The notes: generated by a model from the letters alone, not told the origin. DNA of 64,000 bases from Muribaculum gordoncarteri (GCF_004803695.1 NZ_CP039393.1:1240001-1304000), one strand, 5' to 3'. Shown: positions 18,891 to 30,386, counted from the first letter of the stretch. Made by a program: numbers and translations.

Positions 18891-19487
18891 CTATTTATGG
18901 CGTTTGATAAGTTCCTCTGCAAGCTCCTCTATGCGGTGGCCTTTGGATGTCAGCAATACAATCAGGTGATATATAAGGTCAGAAGCCTCATATATAAGAC
19001 GGTCATCGGTGCCGTTGGTCGCCTCTATCACCGTTTCAACAGCCTCCTCACCTACTTTCTGCGCCATTCTGTTTACTCCCGACTTGAACAGTGAGGTAGT
19101 ATATGAGCCTTCGGGCATTTCCTCGTGACGGCGTGATATAAAGTCTTGCAGATAGCGGAAGAATTCAACTCCGAAATCATTGGATGTGCCGAAGCAGGTG
19201 TCGGTGCCTTTATGACATGTAGGACCTACCGGATGTACCTTTATAAGTAATGTGTCGTGGTCGCAATCCTCCTCGATTGACACCACGTTAAGGAAGTGTC
19301 CGCTCTCTTCGCCCTTGGTCCACAGGCGACCTTTTGTGCGGCTGAAGAATGTGACCTTGCCGCTCTCTACCGTTTTCAGATAGGCTTCCTCGTTCATGAA
19401 TCCGAGCATCAACACATTCTTTGTGTCGGCATCCTGTATGATTGCGGGAATCAGTCCCTGCAATTTGCTGTAATCCAATTGTGCCAT
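18891..19487 (-). CDS. hisI: Bifunctional phosphoribosyl-AMP cyclohydrolase / phosphoribosyl-ATP pyrophosphatase
   Basis: This fusion (HisIE) catalyses the second and third steps of histidine synthesis. Residues ~1-105 are the HisI cyclohydrolase with its zinc motif (SIEEDCDHDTLLIKV, PTCHKGTDTCF). Residues ~110-198 are the all-helical HisE pyrophosphohydrolase (EEAVETVIEA, EASDLIYHLIVLL). The 198-residue length fits a fusion. It lies 2 bp after hisF. Confidence 0.96.
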   Translation of the reverse strand: MAQLDYSKLQGLIPAIIQDADTKNVLMLGFMNEEAYLKTVESGKVTFFSRTKGRLWTKGEESGHFLNVVSIEEDCDHDTLLIKVHPVGPTCHKGTDTCFGTSNDFGVEFFRYLQDFISRRHEEMPEGSYTTSLFKSGVNRMAQKVGEEAVETVIEATNGTDDRLIYEASDLIYHLIVLLTSKGHRIEELAEELIKRHK

Positions 19488-19489
19488 AT

Positions 19490-20245
19490 TTATTGTCTGA
19501 TAATTATATTATTCTCTTTCAAATAGGTTTTCAACTGCGCTATGGGCACTTCGTTGAAGTGAAATATGCTTGCCGCCAATGCAGCATCGGCTTTGCCGAT
19601 TGTGAATACATCGCGGAAATGCTCGCAATTTCCTGCGCCTCCCGATGCAATTATGGGAATTTCAAGATTGTCGGCGAGTTCGGCAAGGGCCTCGCATGCA
19701 AATCCGGTCTTTACACCGTCGTGGTTCATGCTTGTGAAGAGTATCTCCCCTGCTCCACGCTCCTGAGCCTCATGCGCCCATTCAAGCAATCGGCGTGACG
19801 TGGGCACTCGACCTCCGTTGAGATAGCATATCCACTCTCCGTTGTCAAAGCGTGCGTCAATTGCGGTGACACACACCTGCCGGCCAAATCGCGATGCTAT
19901 GTCGTCGATCAGGTCGGGATTGCGCAATGCGGCCGAGTTTATCGATATTTTGTCGGCTCCCGCGCCAAGCAGGGTTTCCACATCGGCTACGTGGTTGATG
20001 CCTCCGCCCACGGTGAACGGTATGCTTACATTTTCGGCGACACGACGCACGAGGTCGACAAATGTCTTGCGACCCTCATGTGAGGCCGTTATGTCGAGAT
20101 AGACCAGTTCGTCGGCTCCGTCTTCGCTATATTTGCGGCCGAGAGCAACAGGGTCGCCGGCATCGCGGAAATTCACGAAATTAACCCCTTTCACGGTTTT
20201 ACCGTCTTTTACATCGAGGCAAGGTATTATACGTTTTGCAAGCAT
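19490..20245 (-). CDS. hisF: Imidazole glycerol phosphate synthase, cyclase subunit
   Basis: HisF uses ammonia from HisH to form imidazole glycerol phosphate and AICAR. It is a 251-residue TIM barrel with catalytic Asp11 in [18 protein letters not shown] and the second Asp in [13 protein letters not shown]. Phosphate-binding loops are visible ([16 protein letters not shown]). The order hisH-hisA-hisF-hisIE is compact. The early genes hisG, hisD, hisC and hisB are not in the window. Confidence 0.97.
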   Translation of the reverse strand: MLAKRIIPCLDVKDGKTVKGVNFVNFRDAGDPVALGRKYSEDGADELVYLDITASHEGRKTFVDLVRRVAENVSIPFTVGGGINHVADVETLLGAGADKISINSAALRNPDLIDDIASRFGRQVCVTAIDARFDNGEWICYLNGGRVPTSRRLLEWAHEAQERGAGEILFTSMNHDGVKTGFACEALAELADNLEIPIIASGGAGNCEHFRDVFTIGKADAALAASIFHFNEVPIAQLKTYLKENNIIIRQ

Positions 20246-20252
20246 GTAGGGT

Positions 20253-20978
20253 TTAATTTAAGTTCATTTTTTCAATTTCCTTCAATGTAATGCGCCCTTC
20301 ATATATGGCCTTGCCCACAATTACGGCGGGAACCGATATGGAGTCAAGACGCTCGATGTCGGTGATGCAGCTTACGCCACCGCTTGCAATAAGATATATA
20401 TCGGGAAATGCGGTGAGAATGTTTTTGTACAGCTCGATTGACGGGCCGTTCAATGTGCCGTCGACATTGATGTCGGTCGAGATCACGTAACGTATGCCCT
20501 TTTCCACATAGGAACCGATGAACGGCACTATGTCATGTCCCGAATCATCGAGCCAGCCCACTGTCGCTATTTTGCCGTTACGAGCGTCGGCCCCGAGTAT
20601 TATGTGCTCGTTGCCGTAATGGTTGAGCCAACCGGTGAATATCGCAGGATCCTTTACCGCTATGCTTCCTCCGGTAATCATCGATGCTCCGCTGTCAAAC
20701 GCTATTTTGGCATCTTCGTTGCTCTTTATTCCACCGCCGAAATCGATAATCATGTCGGTTGACGATGCTATTCGCTCGAGTGTGCGATAATTCACTATGT
20801 GCTGCGACCTTGCTCCGTCAAGATCGACGACATGCAGCCGGGTGCATCCGCAGTCGCGGAATCTCAAAGCCATGTCGACAGGATCGTCGGCATACACGCG
20901 TGAGCTTTCGTAGTCGCCTTTGGTGAGCCTTACGCATTTGCCATCTATTATGTCTATAGCCGGAATTATCGTCGTCAT
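20253..20978 (-). CDS. hisA: ProFAR isomerase
   Basis: HisA isomerises the ribose of ProFAR to PRFAR, feeding HisHF. The 241-residue TIM barrel has [19 protein letters not shown] with the catalytic Asp at its N-terminus, [18 protein letters not shown], and [11 protein letters not shown]. Its ATG overlaps the hisH stop by 4 bp, which means translational coupling. Confidence 0.97.
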   Translation of the reverse strand: MTTIIPAIDIIDGKCVRLTKGDYESSRVYADDPVDMALRFRDCGCTRLHVVDLDGARSQHIVNYRTLERIASSTDMIIDFGGGIKSNEDAKIAFDSGASMITGGSIAVKDPAIFTGWLNHYGNEHIILGADARNGKIATVGWLDDSGHDIVPFIGSYVEKGIRYVISTDINVDGTLNGPSIELYKNILTAFPDIYLIASGGVSCITDIERLDSISVPAVIVGKAIYEGRITLKEIEKMNLN

Positions 20979-21565
20979 AGTTCAAGGAAGTTTTTTAGGA
21001 TGCGTTCACCTATTCCACCGCTCTTCTCGGGATGGAACTGGGTCGAATAGAAATTGTCCTTATGCATGGCCGCACTGAACTGATCAATGTATTCGGTCGT
21101 GGCTATTGTCGCGTTGTTGACCGGTACGTAGTAGCTGTGGACATAGTACACGTATTCATTTTCCATGTCGGATGTTATGATTCCGGGATGCGTGACATGA
21201 AGCGTGTTCCACCCCATGTGCGGCACCTTCAGTCCCGACATTGCGGGGTTGAATCGCAGCACATCGGCATCAAATATTCCGAGGCAGTCGACATCGCCCT
21301 CCATGGAGTGACGGCACATCAGCTGCTGGCCGATGCAAATTCCGAGCACCGGCTGATGTAGCGACTTTATTAACCGATCAAGATTGTGTTGACGCAGATA
21401 GGCCATTGCTGAAGCGGCCTCCCCCACTCCGGGAAAAATCACCTTGTCGGCTTCGGCTATCTTTATAGGATCGTCGGTGACAATCGCTTCTACGCCTATG
21501 CGCTTCAGTGCGCATATAACCGAAAAATTGTTGCCGGCGTTATATTTTATTATAGCTACACCCAT
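20975..21565 (-). CDS. hisH: Imidazole glycerol phosphate synthase, glutaminase subunit
   Basis: HisH hydrolyses glutamine to supply ammonia to HisF. It is a class I amidotransferase of 196 residues with nucleophile Cys in VLGICIGQQLM and the His-Glu pair in STQFHPEKSG. I start it at the ATG at 21565 (MGVAIIKYNAGN), 12 bp after purU; a TTG four codons upstream is less likely. Confidence 0.95.
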   Translation of the reverse strand: MGVAIIKYNAGNNFSVICALKRIGVEAIVTDDPIKIAEADKVIFPGVGEAASAMAYLRQHNLDRLIKSLHQPVLGICIGQQLMCRHSMEGDVDCLGIFDADVLRFNPAMSGLKVPHMGWNTLHVTHPGIITSDMENEYVYYVHSYYVPVNNATIATTEYIDQFSAAMHKDNFYSTQFHPEKSGGIGERILKNFLEL

Positions 21566-21577
21566 ACACAATTGCAA

Positions 21578-22447
21578 TCAACTGAACACCACGGTCTTAT
21601 TGTTGTAGGCAAGCACTTTGCGCTGGATGTGCTTCTCGACGGCGCGTGACAATACAATCTTCTCAAGGTCGCGGCCTTTCTTGATAAGGTCGTCGATTGT
21701 GTCTTTGTGGGTTATGCGCACGATGTCCTGCTCTATTATGGGGCCTGCGTCAAGATCGGCGGTTACGTAATGGCTTGTAGCTCCGATGAGCTTCACGCCT
21801 CTCTCGTAGGCCGCATGATAAGGCTTTGCTCCGACGAAAGCAGGGAGGAAAGAGTGATGTATATTGATTATGTGATGGGGATAACGCTTTATCATCTCGT
21901 CCGATAGAATTTGCATATATCGGGCCAACACTATGAAGTCAATTTCGTAACGTTCAAGCAATTCAAGCTCGCGGGCCTCCATTTCGGCTTTGTTGTCACG
22001 GTTGATTGGAAACACCTCAAAGGGGATGTTGAACTGCTCGGCGACAATCTGCAGGTCGGGGTGGTTGCTTACAATCACGGGTATGTCGACGGCCCACTCT
22101 CCGGCGATGTATCGAGCGAGTATGTCATAGAGGCAGTGCGACATCTTGCTTACGAAGATGGCCATGCGCTGACGCTTGTTGGAGAAACTCAGCTTATAGG
22201 TCAGCTGGTAACGCTGACCGTAAAGAATCTGGAAATACTCGCTTAGCTTTTCACGCGGAATTATGAAATTTTCCAAATCCCACTCCACCCTCATGTAGAA
22301 GATGCCGTTAAATTTATCGACATACTGATCGAGGTAAACGATGTTACCTCCGTTAGCGTTGATGAACTCGGTTATAACGGCGATAATGCCCGGCTGGTCG
22401 GGGCAGTGCATGAGAAGTATCGCGGTGTCTTTTTTCTTGCTTTCCAC
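21578..22447 (-). CDS. purU: Formyltetrahydrofolate deformylase
   Basis: PurU hydrolyses 10-formyl-THF to formate and THF, balancing one-carbon pools and supplying formate to PurT. The 289-residue protein has an N-terminal ACT domain (residues ~8-85, LLMHCPDQPGIIAVITEF) and a C-terminal formyltransferase-like domain with NIHHSFLPAF and the catalytic Asp in TADLDAGPIIEQD. It heads the run to hisHA-F-IE. AICAR released by HisF is itself formylated with 10-formyl-THF, which makes the pairing sensible (inference). Confidence 0.95.
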   Translation of the reverse strand: MESKKKDTAILLMHCPDQPGIIAVITEFINANGGNIVYLDQYVDKFNGIFYMRVEWDLENFIIPREKLSEYFQILYGQRYQLTYKLSFSNKRQRMAIFVSKMSHCLYDILARYIAGEWAVDIPVIVSNHPDLQIVAEQFNIPFEVFPINRDNKAEMEARELELLERYEIDFIVLARYMQILSDEMIKRYPHHIINIHHSFLPAFVGAKPYHAAYERGVKLIGATSHYVTADLDAGPIIEQDIVRITHKDTIDDLIKKGRDLEKIVLSRAVEKHIQRKVLAYNNKTVVFS

Positions 22448-22473
22448 TTTGACAATTAATAATTGATATTAGA

Positions 22474-22482
22474 TGCAAAGAT
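22474..22482 (-). promoter_or_regulatory. Promoter -7 box of the purU-his run
   Basis: It reads TATCTTTGC on the minus strand, 26 bp before the purU ATG. A TTG element lies about 16 bp further upstream. Confidence 0.6.
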
Positions 22483-22557
22483 ACACAAAATGTGGCTATC
22501 AAGAAATAAAATGCTGCCGAAATGCCGTTATGTACTGACAAATTACAACAAAACGCA

Positions 22558-23988
22558 CTATGCAAACGGGTCGATGGAGCTCAACGGCACATCATGGCTA
22601 CTGTCGATTGCTTCAAGGATATTGCGCAACACCGATTGCACGCCTATGGCTACGAGCCGTTTCTCGTAGGGATTGATATCCGATATATTGTAGTTGACGA
22701 TGAAATCGGCGAGCTCTTTTGCCGCATTCTGATAGCCTTCGCGCAGGAGGCTCAGCACCATGATGAGTGCATCGGGTAACGATAGGCTCAATCCGCTTAT
22801 GTCGCGCACTCTCAACACATATTTTCGATATAGCTCCACTACTTCACTATATCGGCCGCAACGATACAGACTTTCAAGCAGTTGCGTCCAGTCAAACAAT
22901 GAATCGGTGTTATATAGCCGACACAGCAGAATGTCGGCGCAAGCCTGATATTGTTCACGCTGATAGAAGGTGTCGGCCCACGCAACCCATTCCTGTTCGG
23001 TGGACAATGCTCCGCTCTTGAAATATCGGTTAAGCTCCTCATTGTCGACCTCCCTGTTGCCTATTGTCAGCAGATGATCGATGGCCTCCTTGTCGCCGGG
23101 ATGCTCTTTAAGGTAATTGCGTATTATTGCCAAAGCACCCTCGGTGTTACCGTCAAGGGCGAGCATGGCCGCTAAGGTGTGGTTGGCGAGTGCATTGTCG
23201 GGATCCTCCAGGAGAACTTCGCGCATCATTGAGCGTGCTTTTTCGCGGTCTTGATTCATGTCATACAGAATCTGTGCCTTCGTGACAAGCATATTTGTCG
23301 ACTTAGGGTCGATGGCGAGCGCATAGTCGATGGCCTGAAGCGCATTGTTGTAGTCGTCATTGTTGACATATTGCTGTGAAAGCATGTGCCAATATACCGA
23401 ATTGAACGGCTCAAGCATTGTCAGCTCCTCAAGCACCGAAATGCCGAACTCATAGTCGCGCTTTCCATCGGCGACCTGCGAGAGTTCATAGAGGAATGTG
23501 TCGGGATAGAGGCAACGCTTCTTTATCAGCTCACGGTTCTCCTTCAACCAATCATAAAGCTCAAGCTCCACGCATGCGTCAACCAGCTGTATGATGGTTT
23601 CATCGTCAAAGTCGGTAAAGGTGTCGACTATGGAGTTCATCTCCTTTATCGACTCCTCCATGGGAGGATGCTTGACGAGCAACAGCAATATCTCCCAAAG
23701 CGCCGTTTCCCCCTTATGGTTAAGAGCAATGTTTACAGCCCCTTCGGTCATCGACAATGTCGTGTACAGGAAGAAGGCCCTGCGCTGAGCCAACTCTTCG
23801 CTTTCGGGATATATGCGCGCACCGCTTAGGATGACCTCCATCTGGACATATTCATCGTAGATGTCATTGGCATAATCGTATATTTCGATTAAGTCGTTTT
23901 CATCGTAACCCGATGCTATATGGCCCGACACGAGGTCAGCCCTGAATTTCATGTATAATTTCTCGCGGCGGCGTTGCTCTTGATCCAT
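22558..23988 (-). CDS. Tetratricopeptide-repeat protein of unknown function
   Basis: The protein has 476 residues from the ATG at 23988 (the frame has a TTG one codon earlier). It is helical throughout, with TPR-like repeats clearest at residues ~190-310 (NNALQAIDYALAIDPKSTNM, DNALANHTLAAMLALDG, GALAIIRNYLKEHPGD). It has no signal peptide or membrane segment, so it is cytoplasmic. It lies 37 bp downstream of glnS on the same strand and may share its transcript. TPR proteins usually hold protein complexes together; nothing here names the partner. Confidence 0.75.
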   Translation of the reverse strand: MDQEQRRREKLYMKFRADLVSGHIASGYDENDLIEIYDYANDIYDEYVQMEVILSGARIYPESEELAQRRAFFLYTTLSMTEGAVNIALNHKGETALWEILLLLVKHPPMEESIKEMNSIVDTFTDFDDETIIQLVDACVELELYDWLKENRELIKKRCLYPDTFLYELSQVADGKRDYEFGISVLEELTMLEPFNSVYWHMLSQQYVNNDDYNNALQAIDYALAIDPKSTNMLVTKAQILYDMNQDREKARSMMREVLLEDPDNALANHTLAAMLALDGNTEGALAIIRNYLKEHPGDKEAIDHLLTIGNREVDNEELNRYFKSGALSTEQEWVAWADTFYQREQYQACADILLCRLYNTDSLFDWTQLLESLYRCGRYSEVVELYRKYVLRVRDISGLSLSLPDALIMVLSLLREGYQNAAKELADFIVNYNISDINPYEKRLVAIGVQSVLRNILEAIDSSHDVPLSSIDPFA

Positions 23989-24028
23989 CAAATGTAGATG
24001 CGGAGAGAGGTTATTGGAAGTTTTTCAA

Positions 24029-25732
24029 TTACTTCTTCTGAAGCTTTTCCCAAGTGTCCTTGAGCTGCATTGTGCGGTTGAACACAAGCTTTTCGGGAGT
24101 TGAGTCCTTATCGGGAGTGAAGTAGCCTATGCGCTGGAACTGGTAGTGATCACCCACCTTTGCATTCTCGGCGATAAACGGCTCAATCTTTACTCCTTCC
24201 ACAACTCTCAACGAATCGGGATTAAGCATCTCACGGAAATCCTTGTCCTTCTCTTCGGCGGGATTTTCTACCGAGAAGAGTCGGTCATACATCCTGACTG
24301 TAGCGTCCTTGGCTTGTGCGGCCGACACCCAATGGAGTGTTCCCTTAACCTTGCGCATGCTGCCGGGCAGGCCGCTGCGGGTATCGGGATCGTAGGTACA
24401 GTATATCTCTTCGATGTTGCCTTCGTCATCTTTCTTGACTCCGGTGCACTTGATGATGTATCCTCCTTTAAGTCTTACTTCACCGTCAGGGGCGAGGCGG
24501 AAGAATTTCTTAGGCGGATTTTCCATGAAGTCGTCACGCTCGATGTATATTTCGCGGCTGAAGGGCATCTGGTGTGTGCCTGCTTCGGGATCCTCGGGAT
24601 TGTTTTCCATCTCAAGGATTTCGGTCTGACCTTCAGGGTAGTTGGTTATCACCAGTTTTACGGGATTTATCACAGCCATGACACGTGTAGCAACCTTATT
24701 GAGGTCCTCGCGCACGGCATGCTCCAGAAGCGAGATGCTGTTCAATGCCTCAAATTTGGTGTAACCTATCATGTTGATGAAGTTCTTGATCGACTGAGGT
24801 GTGAAGCCGCGACGGCGCATACCCGATATCGTCGGCATTCGGGGATCGTCCCATCCTGCCACAAGACCTTCCTGTACAAGTTGCAGCAACTTGCGCTTGC
24901 TCATTACAGTATAGGTGAGATTGAGTCGGTTGAACTCTATCTGTCGGGGACAATAGCTCTCGTCGGCCAACTCCTTGACGAAGTATTCATACAAGGGGCG
25001 GTGAGGCACAAACTCAAGGGTGCATATCGAGTGAGTAACCCCCTCAAAGTAGTCGCTCTGGCCGTGTGCGAAGTCATACATCGGGTATACCTTCCATTTT
25101 GTGCCTGTGCGGTGATGGGGATACTTTATAATACGATACATTATAGGGTCACGGAAGTGCATATTGGGCGACGCCATGTCGATTTTTGCACGGAGCACAT
25201 AGGTGCCTTCCTCAAACTCGCCCGCATTCATGCGCTGGAACAGGTCGAGATTCTCCTCTATCGGACGATCACGATAAGGACTGTTTACACCGGGTTGTGT
25301 CGGCGTACCCTTCTGACGGGCAATCTCCTCCGATGTCTGGTGGTCGACATAGGCCTTGCCCTCTTTTATCATGCGTATTGCCAAATCATACAACTGGGGG
25401 AAATAGTCGCTCGCGTAATACTCGCGGTCGCCCCAGTCAAATCCAAGCCAGTGGATGTCCTCTCTTATGGAGTCGACATACTCGACATCCTCCTTTGTTG
25501 GGTTGGTATCATCGAAACGCAGATTGCAGGTTCCTCCAAATTTCTCGGCTACACCAAAGTCCATGCATATAGCCTTGGCGTGTCCAATGTGAAGATAGCC
25601 GTTAGGTTCCGGTGGGAAACGCGTATTGAGGCGTCCGCCATTCTTACCGGCTGCGAGGTCATCGCTTACTATTTGCTCTACAAAGTTAAGCCCTCCTTTT
25701 TCTTCAGTGATTTCTTCAGTGATTTCCGACAT
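24029..25732 (-). CDS. glnS: Glutaminyl-tRNA synthetase
   Basis: This enzyme charges tRNA-Gln directly. The class I signature is in PPEPNGYLHIGHAKAI near residue 42, and the KMSKS-like loop is VMSKRKLLQLV. The 567-residue length, with a C-terminal two-barrel anticodon domain (NYPEGQTEILEMENNPED, VRLKGGYIIKCT), is that of bacterial GlnRS rather than GltX. Its presence means the organism need not rely on transamidation for Gln-tRNA. A TAATTTTG box lies 32 bp upstream. Confidence 0.97.
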   Translation of the reverse strand: MSEITEEITEEKGGLNFVEQIVSDDLAAGKNGGRLNTRFPPEPNGYLHIGHAKAICMDFGVAEKFGGTCNLRFDDTNPTKEDVEYVDSIREDIHWLGFDWGDREYYASDYFPQLYDLAIRMIKEGKAYVDHQTSEEIARQKGTPTQPGVNSPYRDRPIEENLDLFQRMNAGEFEEGTYVLRAKIDMASPNMHFRDPIMYRIIKYPHHRTGTKWKVYPMYDFAHGQSDYFEGVTHSICTLEFVPHRPLYEYFVKELADESYCPRQIEFNRLNLTYTVMSKRKLLQLVQEGLVAGWDDPRMPTISGMRRRGFTPQSIKNFINMIGYTKFEALNSISLLEHAVREDLNKVATRVMAVINPVKLVITNYPEGQTEILEMENNPEDPEAGTHQMPFSREIYIERDDFMENPPKKFFRLAPDGEVRLKGGYIIKCTGVKKDDEGNIEEIYCTYDPDTRSGLPGSMRKVKGTLHWVSAAQAKDATVRMYDRLFSVENPAEEKDKDFREMLNPDSLRVVEGVKIEPFIAENAKVGDHYQFQRIGYFTPDKDSTPEKLVFNRTMQLKDTWEKLQKK

Positions 25733-25763
25733 AGTTTTTGTGTACTATTGGTTTATTTTAGAT

Positions 25764-25772
25764 ACAAAATTA
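25764..25772 (-). promoter_or_regulatory. glnS promoter -7 box
   Basis: TAATTTTGT on the minus strand, 32 bp before the glnS ATG. Confidence 0.5.
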
Positions 25773-25826
25773 GTGATTATCTTTAAGATTGTATGAATTT
25801 TTGAGGCTAAAAAAGCAAAGTTTCCG

Positions 25827-25834
25827 TAACTTTA
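25827..25834 (+). promoter_or_regulatory. Possible promoter box for the potassium-uptake genes
   Basis: TAACTTTA on the plus strand, 26 bp before the trkH ATG, in the divergent gap with glnS. Confidence 0.45.
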
Positions 25835-25859
25835 CCGACAGTAATGTCGTTTTATTGCT

Positions 25860-27725
25860 ATGAGCGAGATAAAACATATTATTCGCAGGATGCAAAGCCG
25901 TCTACACAACATCAATTTGACTTGGAACCGTGCGTTGCGTCACTCCAGGACTGCGATTACAGCAATCTCGGGACTGCTTGAAGTGCTCTCGGTAATTGCA
26001 GCAATCGGATGCCTGCTATGTGCGACATTATATATAGGATTTGAACGCGAGGCTAATGAATTGCGCACGCTGCTTGTGTATTTCCGCACATTCCAGTGCA
26101 TATTTCTCGCCAAAGTGCTTTTCAACCTTATTTTCAATCTGAAAAATACAATCGAAAACACCCGTGTAATCAAGTGGATAGTCGACATTACACTGCTGTC
26201 GACGCTTCTTCCCGCATTATATCCCCGCCCCGCCAATCCTTGGATTCCATGGCTCGAGGATGTCCTTTACAGCAACAAATTCCTGCTTGGCATCCTGGTG
26301 GCTTTTGCCATAGTCGAGATAAGCTATTTTGTAATCAGGATAATGGGAAAGCGCACCAACCCGTCGCTTATACTTTCATGCAGCTTCCTGTTTTTCATCT
26401 TTTTAGGGTCATTCCTGCTCATGATGCCACGATGCACCTATCACGGCATAGGTTACATCGACTCGCTCTTTGTGTCGACAAGCGCCGTTTGCATCACCGG
26501 GCTGACAACTATTGATGTAGCATCGACATTCACTCCGCTGGGACTGTTGATTCTTGGTCTTCTGATTCAGATAGGCGGATTGGGTGTGATGACTTTCACG
26601 AGCTTTTTCGCCCTGTTTTTCAGCGGTAACACATCGGTCTACAGCCAGTTGATGGTTAAGGACATGATCTACAGCAAAACCATCAACGCATTGCTGCCTA
26701 CGCTGCTGTATATCCTCGGTTTTACCGTGATTGTCGAATTGATAGGAGCATTCTTTATATGGCTCTCAATTCACGATGTGCTTATCATGTCGACCGAAGA
26801 TCAAATCATATTCTCGATATTTCATGCCGTTTCGGCTTTCTGTAACGCCGGATTCTCCAATCTTCCCGGCGGTATGGCAAATCCGGTGTTGATGAATTCC
26901 AATCAGATGATATACATTGTCATAGGAATAATCGTGATGGCCGGAGGTATTGGCTTCCCGGTACTTGTAAATTTCAAGGAGGCGTTTATCGAGTATTTCC
27001 GTCGATTGTGGCGCCGCATAAATCATGGGACAAAAATAGGACGCTCGGTTCACATCTGGAATGTAAACACCAAGATTGCGCTCTACACCACATTGATTAT
27101 ATTTGCGGTAAGCACGGTCGTGTTTTTCATTCTTGAACGTAACAACACATTGGCCGGCATGAGTCTTTACGACAGCATAGTACAGTCGTTTTTCAACTCC
27201 ACAACTCCGCGAAGTTCAGGCTTTGTATCGGTCAATCCTGCCAATTTCCTTAATGTGACGCTTGTCATCGTATTGTTTCTGATGTGGATTGGAGGAGCTT
27301 CGCAGTCAACCGCCGGAGGTGTCAAGGTCAATACGTTTGCATTGATACTGCTGAATCTTAAATCGATAATACTCGGCAAGGATCATGTCACGGTATATGA
27401 CCGCACTATTGCTGTAGGTTCTATAAGAAGAGCCAATGCAGTTGTGGCAATCTCGATAGTGTCCTACACCATCTACAGCGTTATATTGTTGCTGCTTGAG
27501 CCGCAACTTCCTGCCAAGAGTGTTCTATTTGAAACTTCTTCGGCGCTGTTCACCGTGGGCTCGTCGCTCGGCATTACATCGGAGCTTGGCATGAGCTCTA
27601 AAATAGTTTTATGCACCGCGATGTTTCTGGGTCGCGTGGGTATAATATCGCTTCTGATAGGTGTGACAGGCAATCGTCACGACTACCCGGTGAAATATCC
27701 AACTGAAAATATAATAATAAACTGA
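25860..27725 (+). CDS. trkH: TrkH/KtrB-type potassium transporter subunit
   Basis: This is the ion-conducting membrane subunit of a Trk/Ktr potassium uptake system. At 621 residues it is longer than KtrB because of an N-terminal region with several extra hydrophobic segments (~residues 40-180) before the conserved core, as usual in Bacteroidales. Pore-loop motifs are visible: TSAVCITGLTTIDVAS, FHAVSAFCNAGFSN, FNSTTPRSSGFVSV and SSALFTVGSSLGITS, each with the selectivity glycine. A GGASQSTAGGVKV turn marks the third pore region. It is followed 8 bp later by the regulatory subunit. Confidence 0.95.
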   Translation: MSEIKHIIRRMQSRLHNINLTWNRALRHSRTAITAISGLLEVLSVIAAIGCLLCATLYIGFEREANELRTLLVYFRTFQCIFLAKVLFNLIFNLKNTIENTRVIKWIVDITLLSTLLPALYPRPANPWIPWLEDVLYSNKFLLGILVAFAIVEISYFVIRIMGKRTNPSLILSCSFLFFIFLGSFLLMMPRCTYHGIGYIDSLFVSTSAVCITGLTTIDVASTFTPLGLLILGLLIQIGGLGVMTFTSFFALFFSGNTSVYSQLMVKDMIYSKTINALLPTLLYILGFTVIVELIGAFFIWLSIHDVLIMSTEDQIIFSIFHAVSAFCNAGFSNLPGGMANPVLMNSNQMIYIVIGIIVMAGGIGFPVLVNFKEAFIEYFRRLWRRINHGTKIGRSVHIWNVNTKIALYTTLIIFAVSTVVFFILERNNTLAGMSLYDSIVQSFFNSTTPRSSGFVSVNPANFLNVTLVIVLFLMWIGGASQSTAGGVKVNTFALILLNLKSIILGKDHVTVYDRTIAVGSIRRANAVVAISIVSYTIYSVILLLLEPQLPAKSVLFETSSALFTVGSSLGITSELGMSSKIVLCTAMFLGRVGIISLLIGVTGNRHDYPVKYPTENIIIN

Positions 27726-27733
27726 TAAATAAT

Positions 27734-28423
27734 ATGCGTTATCTGATAATAGGACTCGGAATATATGGCTCCAATCTTGCCACCGACCTTACCGACATGG
27801 GACACGAGGTAATAGGAGCCGATCACAACCCCACTCTTGTCGAACAGGTGAAGGATAAGATTTCAACGGCCTATATAATCGACTCGACCGATGAAGCGGC
27901 ACTTTCGGTATTGCCGTTAAAGACCGTCGACCTCGTGATCGTGGCTATCGGCGAGAACTTCGGCGCAAGTGTCAAAACCGTGGCGCTGTTGCGAAAACTC
28001 GGCGTGAAACGCATATATGCACGTGCCGTCGACGACATTCATGAAACGATATTGCAGGGATTTAAAGTCGACCGAATACTTACTCCCGAACAACGTGCCG
28101 CCCGTGAGCTCACGCGTGAACTGGAACTGGGTTGCACTGTTGACTCACTTCGCATTGACGCCGACCACTATGTGATAAAATTCGATGTCCCCGACTTCTA
28201 CTATGGCATGAAGTATGAGGAGCTGAATTTTGAGGCGGATTATGGAATAAAGCTCATATCAATATCTCGACCTGCTCCGCGACGCAATATTATCGGTGTA
28301 ACCAATGATGTGCCTATGATTGTTGCCGATCCCGATGCCGATTTCCGCATAGAAAAAGGCGATGTGTTCACCATTATGGGTACACAACGCCAATTTCGAG
28401 ATTTGTTCAATCACATAAAATAA
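27734..28423 (+). CDS. trkA: Potassium uptake regulatory subunit (TrkA/KtrA, single RCK)
   Basis: This cytoplasmic nucleotide-binding ring subunit gates the TrkH channel. The 229-residue length means one RCK_N domain (GLGIYGSNLATDLTDMGH, then IDSTDEAALSVL) and one RCK_C domain (residues ~145-229), like KtrA rather than the duplicated E. coli TrkA. It is 8 bp after trkH. It ends 2 bp from the end of the opposing Dabb gene, leaving no room for a terminator between them. Confidence 0.93.
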   Translation: MRYLIIGLGIYGSNLATDLTDMGHEVIGADHNPTLVEQVKDKISTAYIIDSTDEAALSVLPLKTVDLVIVAIGENFGASVKTVALLRKLGVKRIYARAVDDIHETILQGFKVDRILTPEQRAARELTRELELGCTVDSLRIDADHYVIKFDVPDFYYGMKYEELNFEADYGIKLISISRPAPRRNIIGVTNDVPMIVADPDADFRIEKGDVFTIMGTQRQFRDLFNHIK

Positions 28424-28425
28424 TC

Positions 28426-28719
28426 CTAAAACTCATAGTCGACGCATGCACGCGACTCCTTGTGTCCGGCAAGGAGTGATGCTGCGGCAACATGGGCGGG
28501 ATGCTTGGCATACACGGCAACATCGTCCATCGTGTTCACTATTGCAGTCAGGACTACATCCCAGTCCTCGGCCGGATTTTCATTTATGCCGACCTCCATT
28601 GAGTGAAGCACTTCGATTTTTTCGGGTAGAGCCATCAATGCTGCCTTGAAGCTTTCAGCCACTTGGCGACGCTCCTCTTGAGTGCCGTTGAGCTTGAATG
28701 TTACTATATGTTTTACCAT
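28426..28719 (-). CDS. Dabb-domain (stress-responsive alpha/beta barrel) protein
   Basis: A 97-residue single-domain protein of the Dabb family, a small dimeric alpha/beta barrel. It opens with the family's MVKHIVTFKL strand and ends in a His/Ala-rich region (YAKHPAHVAAASLL). Family members bind small hydrophobic ligands or act in varied pathways, so no reaction can be assigned. It is 18 bp after the ABC-F gene on the same strand and is probably co-transcribed. Confidence 0.8.
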   Translation of the reverse strand: MVKHIVTFKLNGTQEERRQVAESFKAALMALPEKIEVLHSMEVGINENPAEDWDVVLTAIVNTMDDVAVYAKHPAHVAAASLLAGHKESRACVDYEF

Positions 28720-28737
28720 GTCACTGACAATTTATGT

Positions 28738-30363
<1,626 letters not shown>

Positions 30364-30386
30364 CTATATATTTCAAAAATGCGACT

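Noticed and set aside
24146-25786. A 546-codon open frame on the plus strand opposite glnS
   Set aside because: It lies wholly against glnS, which is unmistakable. It has no recognisable domain and is best explained by the codon bias of glnS leaving stops out of the opposite frame.
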